Notes: generated by a model not told the origin, from the letters alone. A stretch of DNA of 64,000 nucleotides from Photobacterium kagoshimensis (GCF_050337045.1 NZ_JAKJSO010000010.1:124001-188000), one strand, 5' to 3'; shown: positions 43,245 to 52,696, numbered from the stretch's first letter. Program-made: numbers and translations.

Positions 43245-44399
43245 TTAACTAGCCTGATAACCTATAACACAATTTCTGCCCGCTTGCTTTGCTCGATACA
43301 ATGCAACATCCGCATTTTTAAGACACTGAGCAATATCAAGGCCATGCCTATATTCGGCAAAGCCAATAGAAACTGTGAATTTTGGAATCCCCTCTAAGTC
43401 AATACTCTCAACCTTATAGCGTAAACGGTCTAGAATAGAATGTATGTCTGATGAGGATGTTCTTTTACCCCGAAGAATAACCAAGAACTCTTCGCCTCCC
43501 CATCTAAATGCTACATCAGACTCCCTGATACCGCTCTTAATACAATCAGAAAAGGCTCTAATGGCTTTATCTCCGATATCATGCCCGTAGTTATCGTTTA
43601 TCTTTTTAAAGTTATCAAGATCAAAAAAGCAAAATGCCTTTGTTCTATTGTCTACCTTATGCTCCTTAAAAGTATCCCTCCTTCTTAATCCAGATAGAGC
43701 ATCTATCTTAAGCCCATATAAGTAACTTACTATCAATGACTTAATAAGGATTATAAATATAGATGCAGGCGCGAGTAAGATAAGCAAATCAATCACTCTA
43801 TTTAATTCAAAATCTAAGAGAATTGCGTTCATCTTTGGGTCATAACTCTTAAATTTGAGAAGGTAATTACCTCTATCAATTTTTTCTTTGCGTATATCCG
43901 TTAACCCCACCCCTAAGAGTAAATCATTTACAAAAATAGGGTACGATAACGTAAAAACTAAATCATAAGGTGGAAAAGCATTTTCATATATATCACTAAT
44001 ACAGTACTCACTCTCCTTTTTTTTTCTTGCACATTGGTACCAGGGTCGACTCTTACTATCAAAATTGGATGTTACAAGTTCAGAATTAGAGATATTAGTA
44101 CCATTTTCATATGCAACATTTAACTCTCTAAACTCCTTTATCATATACAATGTTTTTACTAAATCACCGCTCCCTTTTAGTTCAGAGTGAATAATTATTT
44201 GTTTGTTTAATTCAGAATACTCTTTTGCTCTGTTTATTTCGAAGTGTACTTTATCGTGAATTTTTTTATGCTCATAGAATAGTAATACAACTAAAGACGC
44301 ACACATGATAACAGTTGAACTGAATATCACATTAACAATATACTTTTTATGTAATGTATTTATAATAATGCCCTCCTTACATCTTGGATACATTATCAC
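43245..44399 (-). CDS. Membrane-bound diguanylate cyclase with PDC/Cache-like sensor
   Basis: A 384-residue enzyme making cyclic-di-GMP. TM1 is at about 22-42. A periplasmic part of about 150 residues includes SRPWYQCARKKKE, the RPWY motif of Cache/PDC sensors. TM2 is at about 205-230, and a C-terminal GGDEF domain (about 235-384) has its active site as GGEEF at residues 301-305. The inhibitory I-site RxxD is present as RESD (292-295), exactly five residues before GGEEF, so product inhibition is expected. The gene is AT-rich compared with its neighbours. An EAL protein is encoded at 58400 in the same window. Confidence 0.92.
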   Translation of the reverse strand: MIMYPRCKEGIIINTLHKKYIVNVIFSSTVIMCASLVVLLFYEHKKIHDKVHFEINRAKEYSELNKQIIIHSELKGSGDLVKTLYMIKEFRELNVAYENGTNISNSELVTSNFDSKSRPWYQCARKKKESEYCISDIYENAFPPYDLVFTLSYPIFVNDLLLGVGLTDIRKEKIDRGNYLLKFKSYDPKMNAILLDFELNRVIDLLILLAPASIFIILIKSLIVSYLYGLKIDALSGLRRRDTFKEHKVDNRTKAFCFFDLDNFKKINDNYGHDIGDKAIRAFSDCIKSGIRESDVAFRWGGEEFLVILRGKRTSSSDIHSILDRLRYKVESIDLEGIPKFTVSIGFAEYRHGLDIAQCLKNADVALYRAKQAGRNCVIGYQAS

Positions 44400-44972
44400 G
44401 ATCAGCCTAAATGGCAGTTCGACAATGTAGTTGAATAATATTTAACAGCCATTATTAATACGTTGAATTTCAATTGAAACTCAACATCCAAAATGACAAA
44501 TCATTACCACCTTATTGAACAAAAGGATTATATATAATATTTAACATTACCTTGAATATAAAATATCATTTTAATATAAAGTATACTGAATAATAGGCAT
44601 ATACAATAGAAAGAAGTTAAATATACACTAACCGTGACTAATAACAGTTTAGGTTTACTTCAATTTATAAAATAAATATGAAAATCAATTATTATCGAAA
44701 TAACTGCTAACATTAACAGTATGACATACCGTGCTTACCAAGTAAGACTTAGCCCTGCCTTATTCGATATCATAACATCAGGCGATCATTACAACCTATA
44801 GTCGTTCTAGCTCTACGCTAATTTATGGGTAGAAAACATCCCAATAGTTATTGACTAACCAGAATAGCCAGCTGATAGTTTCAATCTTCGCTTTTCACCT
44901 GTAAAGTACGCGGCATCGAGCATTCTTGCTAGGCTTGAACTAGCAATATAAGTAACAATACAGAGTGTAACC
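44400..44972. promoter_or_regulatory. 573-bp AT-rich intergenic region with an operator-like repeat
   Basis: No gene found. It holds the minus-strand promoter of the cyclase and the plus-strand promoter of the small gene at 44973. At 44926-44946 there is a perfect 7-bp inverted repeat TTGCTAG-N7-CTAGCAA, positioned 27 bp before the start codon, so either an operator or a leader hairpin. The stretch 44440-44700 is extremely AT-rich without structure that I can name. Confidence 0.4.
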
Positions 44973-45224
44973 ATGAATATCGAAAATGATGTAATCGAAA
45001 CCCTAGACCAACTAGAAAGCTTTCTTATTTCAATAGAAAATGGCGGTCTTGGCCTAACAAATGTTGCAGGTATTGCAATGGCTACCAACAATACCGACGG
45101 CCGTCCATTCGTTGCTGTTCTTGATGACAAACATCAGTTACTACTGGGTCGTTGGGTTTCTCAAGACGTTTATGAAAACGGTAAAGAGATGGTGCGCACT
45201 GGTCCAAAGCGTAACAAGCACTAA
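44973..45224 (+). CDS. Small conserved-looking protein of unknown function
   Basis: An 83-residue soluble, mixed alpha/beta protein beginning MNIENDVIETLDQLESF, with a central FVAVLDDKHQLLLGRWV and a basic tail. Evidence that it is real: GAG ribosome binding site, codon use like its neighbours, an inverted repeat upstream and a good terminator downstream. I do not recognise a family and cannot suggest a role. Frames on the opposite strand and in +2 are shadows. Confidence 0.75.
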   Translation: MNIENDVIETLDQLESFLISIENGGLGLTNVAGIAMATNNTDGRPFVAVLDDKHQLLLGRWVSQDVYENGKEMVRTGPKRNKH

Positions 45225-45240
45225 TTACGGCTTAGACATG

Positions 45241-45270
45241 ATGCCATCCTTCATCGGGTGGCGTTTTTTA
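45241..45270 (+). terminator. Rho-independent terminator after the small gene
   Basis: ATGCCATCC / GGGTGGCGT stem (two GU pairs), 6-nt loop, then TTTTTT. Confidence 0.88.
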
Positions 45271-45298
45271 TTGGCCGAACAATGTCATCGTAAACCGT

Positions 45299-46543
45299 TT
45301 AAATAAAAATCCGCCCTCTTAACCCAAAGACAAAGACATTACTTTCTGTCGAAAGTATGGGGTTATTGATCCACTGTATATCCGGTGTCAGCTGAATAAA
45401 CTCTCCAAACTGCATATTATAAAAAACCTCAATAACCGATTGACTATCATTCGTTCCCCACGCCTCTTTATTTGCTTGGCTCCAATTCACTGCAACACCA
45501 AGGTTATTCGTTGGCGCGCCTAATCCAAAGTAACCAAGCCCTGCCGAGACAGAAACATCATATAACGCAGCATCACCTTCAAATGAAAATCCACCACGCA
45601 AAAACGGCATCAGCTGCGGCGTAACAAAGTAACTCAACGAATAATTCAGCCCTTGGCTTGCAAACGCGCTGTGCCTGGTACTGCCATCGTCATTAAAGGT
45701 CGGGTCGATGTGCCAATACGTCAGGTGAATATTATCTGTATATATTTGTTCTTGCGAAGCAGTCCAACCCACCTCTAACGTTGTAAAAAGATCGTGTTTA
45801 TTAAACAACGTCTCAAAACCTTTAAATACTTCATCTATGTCTGAACGACCATTGGCATCCGCCAAACCTGCCACAATATAAAAATTTGGGGTGATCATAT
45901 GAGCTGCAGATAGCGCCAACAGTCCATCATCTGGTAGCCCCATTGCGCCAGACCCCGTTTGAAATGCAAGATTGGAAAAAGCTGTCCATGGACTAGCTAA
46001 AGCATAAGTATCAACGTAATCCGTCACATCTTGGAAGCCAATAATGAATGAGGTTTTACCGTCATTGAGGCGCTGCTTCCAATGAAGATTCGTGAGGCGC
46101 GTACCTTGATCATTAAATGCGGGCTGAATAAGACCAATGTAGCCCAAACCTTCTTCACCACTCAAACCCGATATAAAACTAAAATCTTTAGGAGGGTGAT
46201 CTGAATAGGCATGACGATGTTCGACTTTCCACACCACACTCCCGACATTACTAATATTAGGTTCAATAATATCCCATTGGCCATAAAAGCGAGCGACACC
46301 AGCACTGGTATTAACACGATTACCGTCGCTGCCATTGGCAGAAATAAACCCGATAGCATTATAATCAGCCCCTAGGCTCACACCTCTTTGCGAGAGATCA
46401 TCACGCCACGAACGTTTATCAGTTGATTGTTCTGAAAGTGTATTATCAACAGAGTCTGGGCCGCCAAAATTAGCCCCTGCTACCGAGGCAGAGAACAGTG
46501 AAGTAAGCAGTAATCCACTAAGATTTATACTCGAGTATTGCAT
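45299..46543 (-). CDS. OprB-family carbohydrate-selective porin
   Basis: A 414-residue outer-membrane beta-barrel: signal peptide (cut near ASVAGA), then the OprB-type sequence with RGVSLGADYNAIGF at the start of the barrel, GLADANGRSD and a final aromatic strand ending GLRGRIFI. OprB porins pass sugars or other small polar solutes. The start at 46543 has TAGGG 6 nt upstream. It is the last gene of a likely three-gene unit with a secreted amidohydrolase and a DUF3299 protein (gaps about 50 and 76 bp). Confidence 0.87.
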   Translation of the reverse strand: MQYSSINLSGLLLTSLFSASVAGANFGGPDSVDNTLSEQSTDKRSWRDDLSQRGVSLGADYNAIGFISANGSDGNRVNTSAGVARFYGQWDIIEPNISNVGSVVWKVEHRHAYSDHPPKDFSFISGLSGEEGLGYIGLIQPAFNDQGTRLTNLHWKQRLNDGKTSFIIGFQDVTDYVDTYALASPWTAFSNLAFQTGSGAMGLPDDGLLALSAAHMITPNFYIVAGLADANGRSDIDEVFKGFETLFNKHDLFTTLEVGWTASQEQIYTDNIHLTYWHIDPTFNDDGSTRHSAFASQGLNYSLSYFVTPQLMPFLRGGFSFEGDAALYDVSVSAGLGYFGLGAPTNNLGVAVNWSQANKEAWGTNDSQSVIEVFYNMQFGEFIQLTPDIQWINNPILSTESNVFVFGLRGRIFI

Positions 46544-46619
46544 AACTAGCCCTATCAAATCGCGCTAATATTCAGGCATTATTCACGACGGTTAGATTGC
46601 TCATCATTCCTAATTAAAG

Positions 46620-47255
46620 CTATTGGTAATCAATTACTTTAGATGCATTCAAACTGTATCCCATCGTGATATTACTGGTTCCATCTACGATATAGACATC
46701 TTCCGATTCAACAGATGAAGCAATGACGCCTTCAACCCAAACTGGATATTGAACGTTTATCATCTTGTAACCTTCAGGAAAAGATATACGGACAATCTGA
46801 TTTGCTGGCGGTGGCGGCATATGAATACAAGCTCCAGCCACAGGAACGAGTAAAAAGTCAGTCACCACCATAGCATCCGAAAACTCAATGGGGACAAGAA
46901 AACCGGGAATGCGTACATGTTTACCATCGAAGGCCGTAGTGATCGTTTCAGCCGCTTTTTTTTGCGCTTGTATGTACAGCCTTCGTAATTCAAGCAGTTC
47001 ATCTGCATCAACACCTTTTGCGTTTAACTGCTTTTTAATTAGTGTTATTCGGTCCAAAGCTTGCGGATCATCAGACTTCATCAAAGTAAAAATCTGTTGA
47101 ATCTGGCGCCTATTTTCATCGCTGAGTTCAGGAAGTATCACCGGATTAGGATCGACTTCAGGCCTTAATGTTTGCCAATCAAGCGTGATTGGATCGTTAG
47201 CAAAACACCCTAACGATATAAAAAGAAATAAAAAAGGAATAAGTCTTTTCAACAT
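46620..47255 (-). CDS. DUF3299 exported protein
   Basis: A 211-residue exported protein (signal peptide about 1-19, ending CFA-ND) of family DUF3299. It contains the family core TFDGKHVRIPGFLVPIEF-like segment (here AFDGKHVRIPGFLVPIEF), FLLVPVAGACIHMPPPPANQIV and YPVWVEG. The Cys-x-His-MPPPP motif suggests metal binding. The family is often found near ABC-transporter or metal genes; here it sits between an amidohydrolase and a porin. Function unproven. Confidence 0.87.
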   Translation of the reverse strand: MLKRLIPFLFLFISLGCFANDPITLDWQTLRPEVDPNPVILPELSDENRRQIQQIFTLMKSDDPQALDRITLIKKQLNAKGVDADELLELRRLYIQAQKKAAETITTAFDGKHVRIPGFLVPIEFSDAMVVTDFLLVPVAGACIHMPPPPANQIVRISFPEGYKMINVQYPVWVEGVIASSVESEDVYIVDGTSNITMGYSLNASKVIDYQ

Positions 47256-47305
47256 TCAGCCCCTTTCATCAAAAACTCAAATGGCAGTAATTAACACAAT
47301 AAAAA

Positions 47306-48685
47306 CTAAAGGGTATTTTTGTAAATAACGCCATCTTTCATTATTAACTCAATAGTTTCAGGGCTTGCAGGACGCTTTTCAGCATCAAACCATTTATCAC
47401 CCGTACCCACGACAGAAAAATCATCTAAGGGATTACCATTAAGCAGCAAGATGTCGGCATACGCGCCAGTTTCAATCACGCCCAACTTAGCTTTCGGGTA
47501 TGGATTAGTAAAATCACCGGTTAATTTAGATATCTCGCCCCCTACAGATGTCAGGGTTTTCAATGATTCATAAGGGCCGAAGAACGCATTATTTAAATGT
47601 TTTTCGTAAGCTATTTGAATGTTACATGCATCTACAGAGCCAACACAGTCAGTCTGAAACCCCCGTTTAACTGGGCACTTCTTCATATTAGGGATGTAGT
47701 TTTTAAAGGTTTCACTCGCTGATTTCGCTTTTGCTAAACTCGAAGCTACATTTTTAACGGCAGGAATATCCAAAAGGCCAGGATCAAATGCCGTTAAGTT
47801 AGTCGTTATATATGCGCCTTTTTCAGTCATGACTTTCGCAATATCACAGTCAAACGCGAAGCCATGCTCAATCGAGAGCACTCCCGAATCAAGAGCACTA
47901 AGAATGGCTTCTTTACGGTAAGAGTGCGCCATCACATAACTACCATAACTCTCAGCAACAGCCACGGCAGCTTTGATTTCTTCAGGAGAACCCGCCAACA
48001 GTTGCCAAGGGTCAAATGCTGACACGACTCCGCCAGACTGCATGTATTTCAATTGAGTCGCCCCCATTCGGAAATTATTTCTTCCGTACTTGTTAACGTC
48101 AGCAACACTATCAACTTCTTGCGCCATATTCAGGCGTCCAAAATTTGTTTCGCTACCCACAGGAGCCGTGAAGTTTGCAAAATCAGCGTGTCCCCCTCTA
48201 GTACCAAGAAAGGCACCCGATGGATAATAACGTGGACCAACAATTTCCCCTGCGTCTATGGCTCTCCTTAAACCGCCGTTTGCCCCACCAGCATCACGTA
48301 CCGTCGTAAAGCCTTGCATCAAATACATCTCTGCCATTCGAGCACCATGAATAGCAAAATCTTCCCAAGTCATATTTGCTTCCATCGCTGGCAAATTTGG
48401 CCCCATGAGCATCAAGTGCGCATGGTTTTCAATAAAGCCTGGCGTGAGGGTTTTTCCCGTACCATCAATAGTCGTCGCGTCATCTCGAACTTTAATGTTT
48501 TTGTCAGAAATAGTTTTGATGATATTCCCTTCAACCAATACATAATGATTTTCAAACAACTTATTTTCAATGCCATTAAATATATCGACATTCTTGAATA
48601 GTATTTGTGCAACAGGTTTTTCTTCTGCAGCTAAAGCTTTTGATATCATTAAGATAAATAGTGGTGCGAGAATAACAGTCTTCAT
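47306..48685 (-). CDS. Exported metal-dependent amidohydrolase
   Basis: A 459-residue member of the amidohydrolase superfamily (imidazolonepropionase/prolidase-like subgroup) with a signal peptide (about 1-19). Metal ligands are visible in order: HxH in ENHAHLML, Lys in LKYMQSGG, His in MAHSYRKEA, His in SIEHGFAFD, and Asp in GFQTDCVG. The C-terminal GAYADILLLNGNPLDD is family-typical. Relatives hydrolyse Xaa-Pro dipeptides, N-acyl amino acids or organophosphates. As first gene of a unit with a porin, it may process a substrate that enters by that porin. Residues 340-380 carry four cysteines, unusual for the family. Confidence 0.9.
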   Translation of the reverse strand: MKTVILAPLFILMISKALAAEEKPVAQILFKNVDIFNGIENKLFENHYVLVEGNIIKTISDKNIKVRDDATTIDGTGKTLTPGFIENHAHLMLMGPNLPAMEANMTWEDFAIHGARMAEMYLMQGFTTVRDAGGANGGLRRAIDAGEIVGPRYYPSGAFLGTRGGHADFANFTAPVGSETNFGRLNMAQEVDSVADVNKYGRNNFRMGATQLKYMQSGGVVSAFDPWQLLAGSPEEIKAAVAVAESYGSYVMAHSYRKEAILSALDSGVLSIEHGFAFDCDIAKVMTEKGAYITTNLTAFDPGLLDIPAVKNVASSLAKAKSASETFKNYIPNMKKCPVKRGFQTDCVGSVDACNIQIAYEKHLNNAFFGPYESLKTLTSVGGEISKLTGDFTNPYPKAKLGVIETGAYADILLLNGNPLDDFSVVGTGDKWFDAEKRPASPETIELIMKDGVIYKNTL

Positions 48686-49019
48686 GTTTAGTCCCTTCTA
48701 TATAGAATATTTTCACCTTTACCATCATAAAGTTGAAATATAAAGGGTGAAAATCTCATCAAAAGTTAAGACCATGCGTATTACATTGTCAATAAAATAT
48801 AAAAAATAGAATTCAAGAAATAAGAATAATATATAAAATAAAAACAACAGTATTATATTAACAGCATGAATATGAGCATGTATAACCTTAATATAACGAG
48901 GTTAATAGATAAGAAAATATCTATTAACCATATATACAAGCACTTCTTTATATTAAGAATATGAAACTCTTTCCTGACTATGCTCTAACAATGCGTAACG
49001 CTTTGTTATTGCCGCGGGC
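48686..49019. promoter_or_regulatory. Promoter region of the amidohydrolase operon
   Basis: 334 bp, very AT-rich. It must contain the minus-strand promoter of the amidohydrolase unit and the end of the TetR transcript. The short repeat GTTAATAGATAAGAAAATATCTATTAAC (48901-48928) contains the inverted arms GTTAATAGATA / TATCTATTAAC around GAAAA: a perfect 11-bp hairpin, either an operator or the TetR terminator. I see nothing else. Confidence 0.5.
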
Positions 49020-49589
49020 TTATATGTTGTCCGCCCTTTCACTCGTAATTCCACGACAATACAAGGCCACCGCCCCTTGGCACATATCAATTGTTAATGC
49101 GCCATCGCTACACTTCATCGCCATGGCAAAGCCATGAAGATAGTCCACCAATAAGCCTAGCGCATCTTCTTGTGTTGATTCTGGCAATGCCAGCGGGCCA
49201 ACAATTAAATTAAAGCGTTCTGTGAACACTTGCGCTGGCCCAGTTGATTTCATACTTAGCAAGGTTTCAAGTAAACCAGTATATTGCGCCAATAAACCCA
49301 AATAGCTATGACATAATCGTTCTAGCTCGACTTGCCATTGGGCATTCGGTTGAGGTTGATAAATATCTGCCACCAAAGACACCGTAATGGCTTCAAGTAA
49401 CGCATCTTTATTCTTGAAGTAATGATAAATCGCCATCGCATCCACATTGAGCGCTGCTGCTAACTTGCGGATACTGGGGATTTTACCCTCAACTTGCATT
49501 AAGCCTTTCGCCTGTTCGATGATCAAAGCTTGATCAAGCTGATTTCCCTTGCCGCTTGGGCGGCCTCGTTTTTTCTCGTTGACACTCAT
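49020..49589 (-). CDS. TetR-family transcriptional repressor
   Basis: A 189-residue regulator. The N-terminal helix-turn-helix (about 15-60) includes IRKLAAALNVDAMAIYHYFKNKDALLEAI, the standard TetR signature. The C-terminal ligand-binding part is all-helical. The start at 49589 is supported by GAGTGAT 5 nt upstream. A 15-bp palindrome lies 24 bp in front of its start, between it and the divergent reductase gene, so it probably represses both itself and that gene. Confidence 0.9.
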   Translation of the reverse strand: MSVNEKKRGRPSGKGNQLDQALIIEQAKGLMQVEGKIPSIRKLAAALNVDAMAIYHYFKNKDALLEAITVSLVADIYQPQPNAQWQVELERLCHSYLGLLAQYTGLLETLLSMKSTGPAQVFTERFNLIVGPLALPESTQEDALGLLVDYLHGFAMAMKCSDGALTIDMCQGAVALYCRGITSERADNI

Positions 49590-49612
49590 CAAGATCACTC
49601 GCTACAATTAAT

Positions 49613-49627
49613 TTCTACACTGTAGAA
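49613..49627. promoter_or_regulatory. Palindromic operator for the TetR protein
   Basis: TTCTACA-C-TGTAGAA is a perfect 15-bp palindrome in the 98-bp gap between the divergent TetR and reductase genes, and is the kind of site TetR dimers bind. Confidence 0.7.
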
Positions 49628-49687
49628 TATTTTAAAGTATTATACATAAATTGCAAACTGATGCTGATCACAATCGTGGAGTCAAAG

Positions 49688-50221
49688 ATGTCGAATATCG
49701 TTTATATCGCAACCAGTCTTGATGGATACATTGCAGACAAAAACAATAAGCTTGATTGGTTACACGAAATCCCAAATCCTGAGGGATCCGATATGGGATT
49801 CGGTGACTTTATGAATAGGGTTGATGCGCTTGTGATGGGCCGTAACACGCTTGATATGGTACTAAGCTTTGATTGTGATTGGCCTTACCCAAAACCTGTT
49901 TTTGTTTTGAGCAACACCATGGCAGAGGTACCTGCAGGCTATGAAGACAAAATCTTCCTTGTAAAGGGTGAACTAAAAGATGTAGTCGGCCAAATCAATG
50001 CGCAAGGCTTCAACAACCTTTATATTGATGGCGGCGTCACCATTCAAAACTTTCTGAAAGAAGACATGATCGATGAAATGATCATCACCACGATTCCAGT
50101 TTTACTTGGTGGCGGCATTTCACTGTTTGGCGAACTAGCTGCACCATTAAAATTCAAACATCTAGAATCACAACAGCTATTAAATACGATTGTAAAAAAT
50201 ACATTTGTGCGGCTTAGGTAG
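49688..50221 (+). CDS. Dihydrofolate-reductase-like (RibD C-terminal domain) protein
   Basis: A 177-residue protein of the RibD-C/DHFR-like family (YyaP, YwjB group), probably an NADPH-dependent reductase. Motifs visible are IATSLDGYIADKNNKLDWLHE, VDALVMGRNTLDMVL, KPVFVLSN, NLYIDGGVTIQNFL and TTIPVLLGGGISLFGE. The start at 49688 has GGAG 6 nt upstream. It is divergent from the TetR gene and likely induced by that regulator's ligand. The substrate is not known; resistance to an antifolate or detoxification is possible but unproven. Confidence 0.9.
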   Translation: MSNIVYIATSLDGYIADKNNKLDWLHEIPNPEGSDMGFGDFMNRVDALVMGRNTLDMVLSFDCDWPYPKPVFVLSNTMAEVPAGYEDKIFLVKGELKDVVGQINAQGFNNLYIDGGVTIQNFLKEDMIDEMIITTIPVLLGGGISLFGELAAPLKFKHLESQQLLNTIVKNTFVRLR

Positions 50222-50578
50222 TTAGTACCAAGCAGGCTGGTTACCCATTATCAGTGTCAGAATGACGCTGATAATGGCAATCAACAAACCAATAGAACAT
50301 GGGTAATTGAAGCAAACAGCCACTTCGTCTTGGTATCCTCGAACTCTACTTAGACTTGATTTTATAAGCTGCCACCTCAATAGGCTGCGATAAGTCTAAA
50401 ATATAGATTTAACCACCTGCCATTAGTTAATACATCTATAATTTTGCGACATAGTCCGATTTTTAATCTACCAAACAGTATTAAATTCAGCTTATAAAGC
50501 TCGAACATTAAATAATCAATAAGCAAAACAGTTATGAACTAAAAGTACAGCCAATCACCAACATGGAGTTGTTAGCGT
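50222..50578 (+). promoter_or_regulatory. Intergenic region with a long hairpin, upstream of the YfcC gene
   Basis: 357 bp without a gene. At 50245-50277 there is a strong hairpin: CCATTATCAG / CTGATAATGG plus GTCA / TGAC inside (one GU), loop GAA. It probably ends the reductase transcript although no U tract follows. The rest should hold the YfcC promoter; no clear operator seen. Confidence 0.5.
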
Positions 50579-52108
50579 ATGAGTGATACTGAGACACAAG
50601 CACCTGCTAAGAAAGGGCTAAGCTTCCCATCCGCCTATACCGTGCTGTTTGCGGTCGCGGCAATAGTTGCAATACTCACTTGGGTCGTCGACGCTGGGGT
50701 CTATAACAAACTGTCGTATCAAGGCGATAAGTTTGAAATTACCTATGCTGATGGCACCACTTCAGATCTCCCCCCAACTCAAGCCAGCCTCGACAGTGTC
50801 GGCATTAAAGCGGATTTAGAAAAATTCGTAAATGGCGATATCTACAAGCCTGTCGGGATCCCCAATTCGTATACAGCTGTTGATCCTAACCCTCAAGGGA
50901 TCATGGATTTATTCCAAGCACCTATTCAAGGGATGTACCAGTCAATAGATGTGGTGTTCTTTGTGTTAGTTATTGGTGGTTTTATTGGCATTGTTAACCA
51001 TTCTGGGGCGTTCAGTGCAGGGATCAACCGCTTATCGCATGTGATGACAGGCCGTGAAACATGGCTGATTGTAATTGTCACAGCGCTTATTTCCCTTGGC
51101 GGCACCAGCTTTGGGATGGCAGAAGAAACCATCGCTTTCTATCCTATTTTAGTACCCATTTTTATCGCCGCTGGTTATGACGCTATTGTTGCATTAGCAG
51201 CTATCTACTTAGGCTCATCAATAGGTACTATGTGTTCAACCGTGAACCCATTTTCAACCATTATTGCATCTAATGCGGCAGGGATTAACTGGACGCTTGG
51301 CCTTAACTCTCGCCTTGCCTTACTCATTGTGGGTACGGTTACCTGCATGCTCTACATTATTCGTTACGCTAAACGTGTCAAAGCCGATCCCACTAAATCA
51401 TTAATCTATAGCCAGAAGAAAGAAATAGAAGCACGTTTTTTGAAAAATGTGTCTGCCGACCAAGACCATAGCAAACTTAAAAAGCATCACTCACTTATTC
51501 TGGTGCTGTTTGCCTCAACCTTCTTCATCATGGTATACGGCGTATCCTCTTTAGGTTGGTGGTTTGAAGAGATGACGACCCTGTTCTTTGTCTCTGCCAT
51601 TATCATTGCCATTGTTGATCGCATCCCAGAAAAGCAATTTGTCACAGAGTTTATCCAAGGTGCTAATGACTTGCTTGGGGTCGCTTTGATCATTGCGATT
51701 GCTCGTGGTGTGACTGTGTTGATGGATAACGGCATGATCAGTGATTCTATCTTGCATGCCAGTGCCGCTATGGTCGATGGTATGGATAAAGGGGTATTTA
51801 TCGTGGTAATGATGTTCTTGTTCGCGGGAATATCTTTCTTCGTACCGTCTTCTTCGGGTTTAGCGGTATTGTCGATGCCTATTATGGCACCATTAGCTGA
51901 TGTAGTCGGTGTGCCTCGTGACAATATTGTTAGTGCTTATCAATTTGGTATGGGCTTAATGGCCTTCATTACACCTACAGGCTTAGTATTGGCGTCGCTC
52001 GCTATGGTGAATGTCACCTTCGATAAGTGGCTAAAATTTGTATTACCACTGCTGGGGATATTGATAGCCCTGTCCGCCACAACCCTGTTGATTAGTGTCT
52101 ACCTCTAA
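50579..52108 (+). CDS. YfcC family transporter
   Basis: A 509-residue inner-membrane transporter with 12 or so hydrophobic segments. It belongs to the YfcC/ArcD-like family (DcuC superfamily), which covers carriers of C4-dicarboxylates or basic amino acids and peptides. Visible features: FPSAYTVLFAVAAIVAILTWVV, a periplasmic loop (about 40-100), SLGGTSFGMAEETIAFYPIL, GSSIGTMCSTVNPFSTIIASNAAG and FFVPSSSGLAVLSMPIMAPLAD. The substrate is not predictable. It is a single gene with a hairpin on both sides. Confidence 0.9.
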   Translation: MSDTETQAPAKKGLSFPSAYTVLFAVAAIVAILTWVVDAGVYNKLSYQGDKFEITYADGTTSDLPPTQASLDSVGIKADLEKFVNGDIYKPVGIPNSYTAVDPNPQGIMDLFQAPIQGMYQSIDVVFFVLVIGGFIGIVNHSGAFSAGINRLSHVMTGRETWLIVIVTALISLGGTSFGMAEETIAFYPILVPIFIAAGYDAIVALAAIYLGSSIGTMCSTVNPFSTIIASNAAGINWTLGLNSRLALLIVGTVTCMLYIIRYAKRVKADPTKSLIYSQKKEIEARFLKNVSADQDHSKLKKHHSLILVLFASTFFIMVYGVSSLGWWFEEMTTLFFVSAIIIAIVDRIPEKQFVTEFIQGANDLLGVALIIAIARGVTVLMDNGMISDSILHASAAMVDGMDKGVFIVVMMFLFAGISFFVPSSSGLAVLSMPIMAPLADVVGVPRDNIVSAYQFGMGLMAFITPTGLVLASLAMVNVTFDKWLKFVLPLLGILIALSATTLLISVYL

Positions 52109-52130
52109 AACTCGTCTCCCATTTACAACC

Positions 52131-52160
52131 AGTAAGCTCGCATGCATTTGCGGGCTTACT
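52131..52160 (+). terminator. Terminator hairpin after the YfcC gene
   Basis: AGTAAGC-T-CGCA / TGCG-G-GCTTACT with a central GU pair, 6-nt loop. Weak U tract. Confidence 0.65.
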
Positions 52161-52367
52161 TAACATTCAGCCAAACTGATACCCAGCCGACAAATGACCT
52201 GTTCACTTTGATTTCTTCTCTATTAACTTCTGATTATGGATAAAAAGTTCCAAAATGATTGGCGGGAATAGCTATTTTTCAATACCACAATTAACGGCAT
52301 GATAGCGCCATCTAAACAGTTCTTGTTAGTTAATCCGCAAAAGCGGACAAAGAAAAGGTTAAAGTGA

Positions 52368-52667
52368 ATGACTGCTTATTTTATTCTTACTTACGACATT
52401 ACCGATCCAGAGCAATATGCTAAATACAACCCAGGTTCAAACGAGCTAACAGGCAGCACTATTGCAAAACACGGTGGAGAACTTCTTGCTGCCACCAATG
52501 AAGGAATTCAGCTTGATGGACATGATGCTGATATCAAAGTCGTACTTCAATTTCCAAGCCGAACCGCCGCACAAGCATGGGTTGATGATCCTGATTATGC
52601 ACCCGCTAAAGCTATTCGTTTAGCATCAACCAAAAATCTACACGCATTTATTGTTGATAAGCTATAG
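52368..52667 (+). CDS. DUF1330 family protein
   Basis: A 99-residue dimeric alpha-beta barrel type protein of family DUF1330: begins MTAYFILTYDITDPEQYAKYN and has a central HGGELLAATNEG and an FPSR-AAQAWVDDPDY-PAK-IR segment. Small members of this fold are of unknown function, related to monooxygenase-like or muconolactone isomerase-like folds. Single gene, with its own promoter region in 52161-52367 and convergent to a LysR gene. Confidence 0.9.
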   Translation: MTAYFILTYDITDPEQYAKYNPGSNELTGSTIAKHGGELLAATNEGIQLDGHDADIKVVLQFPSRTAAQAWVDDPDYAPAKAIRLASTKNLHAFIVDKL

Positions 52668-52696
52668 CTTTACATTATTGGCTTAAACTACATAAT

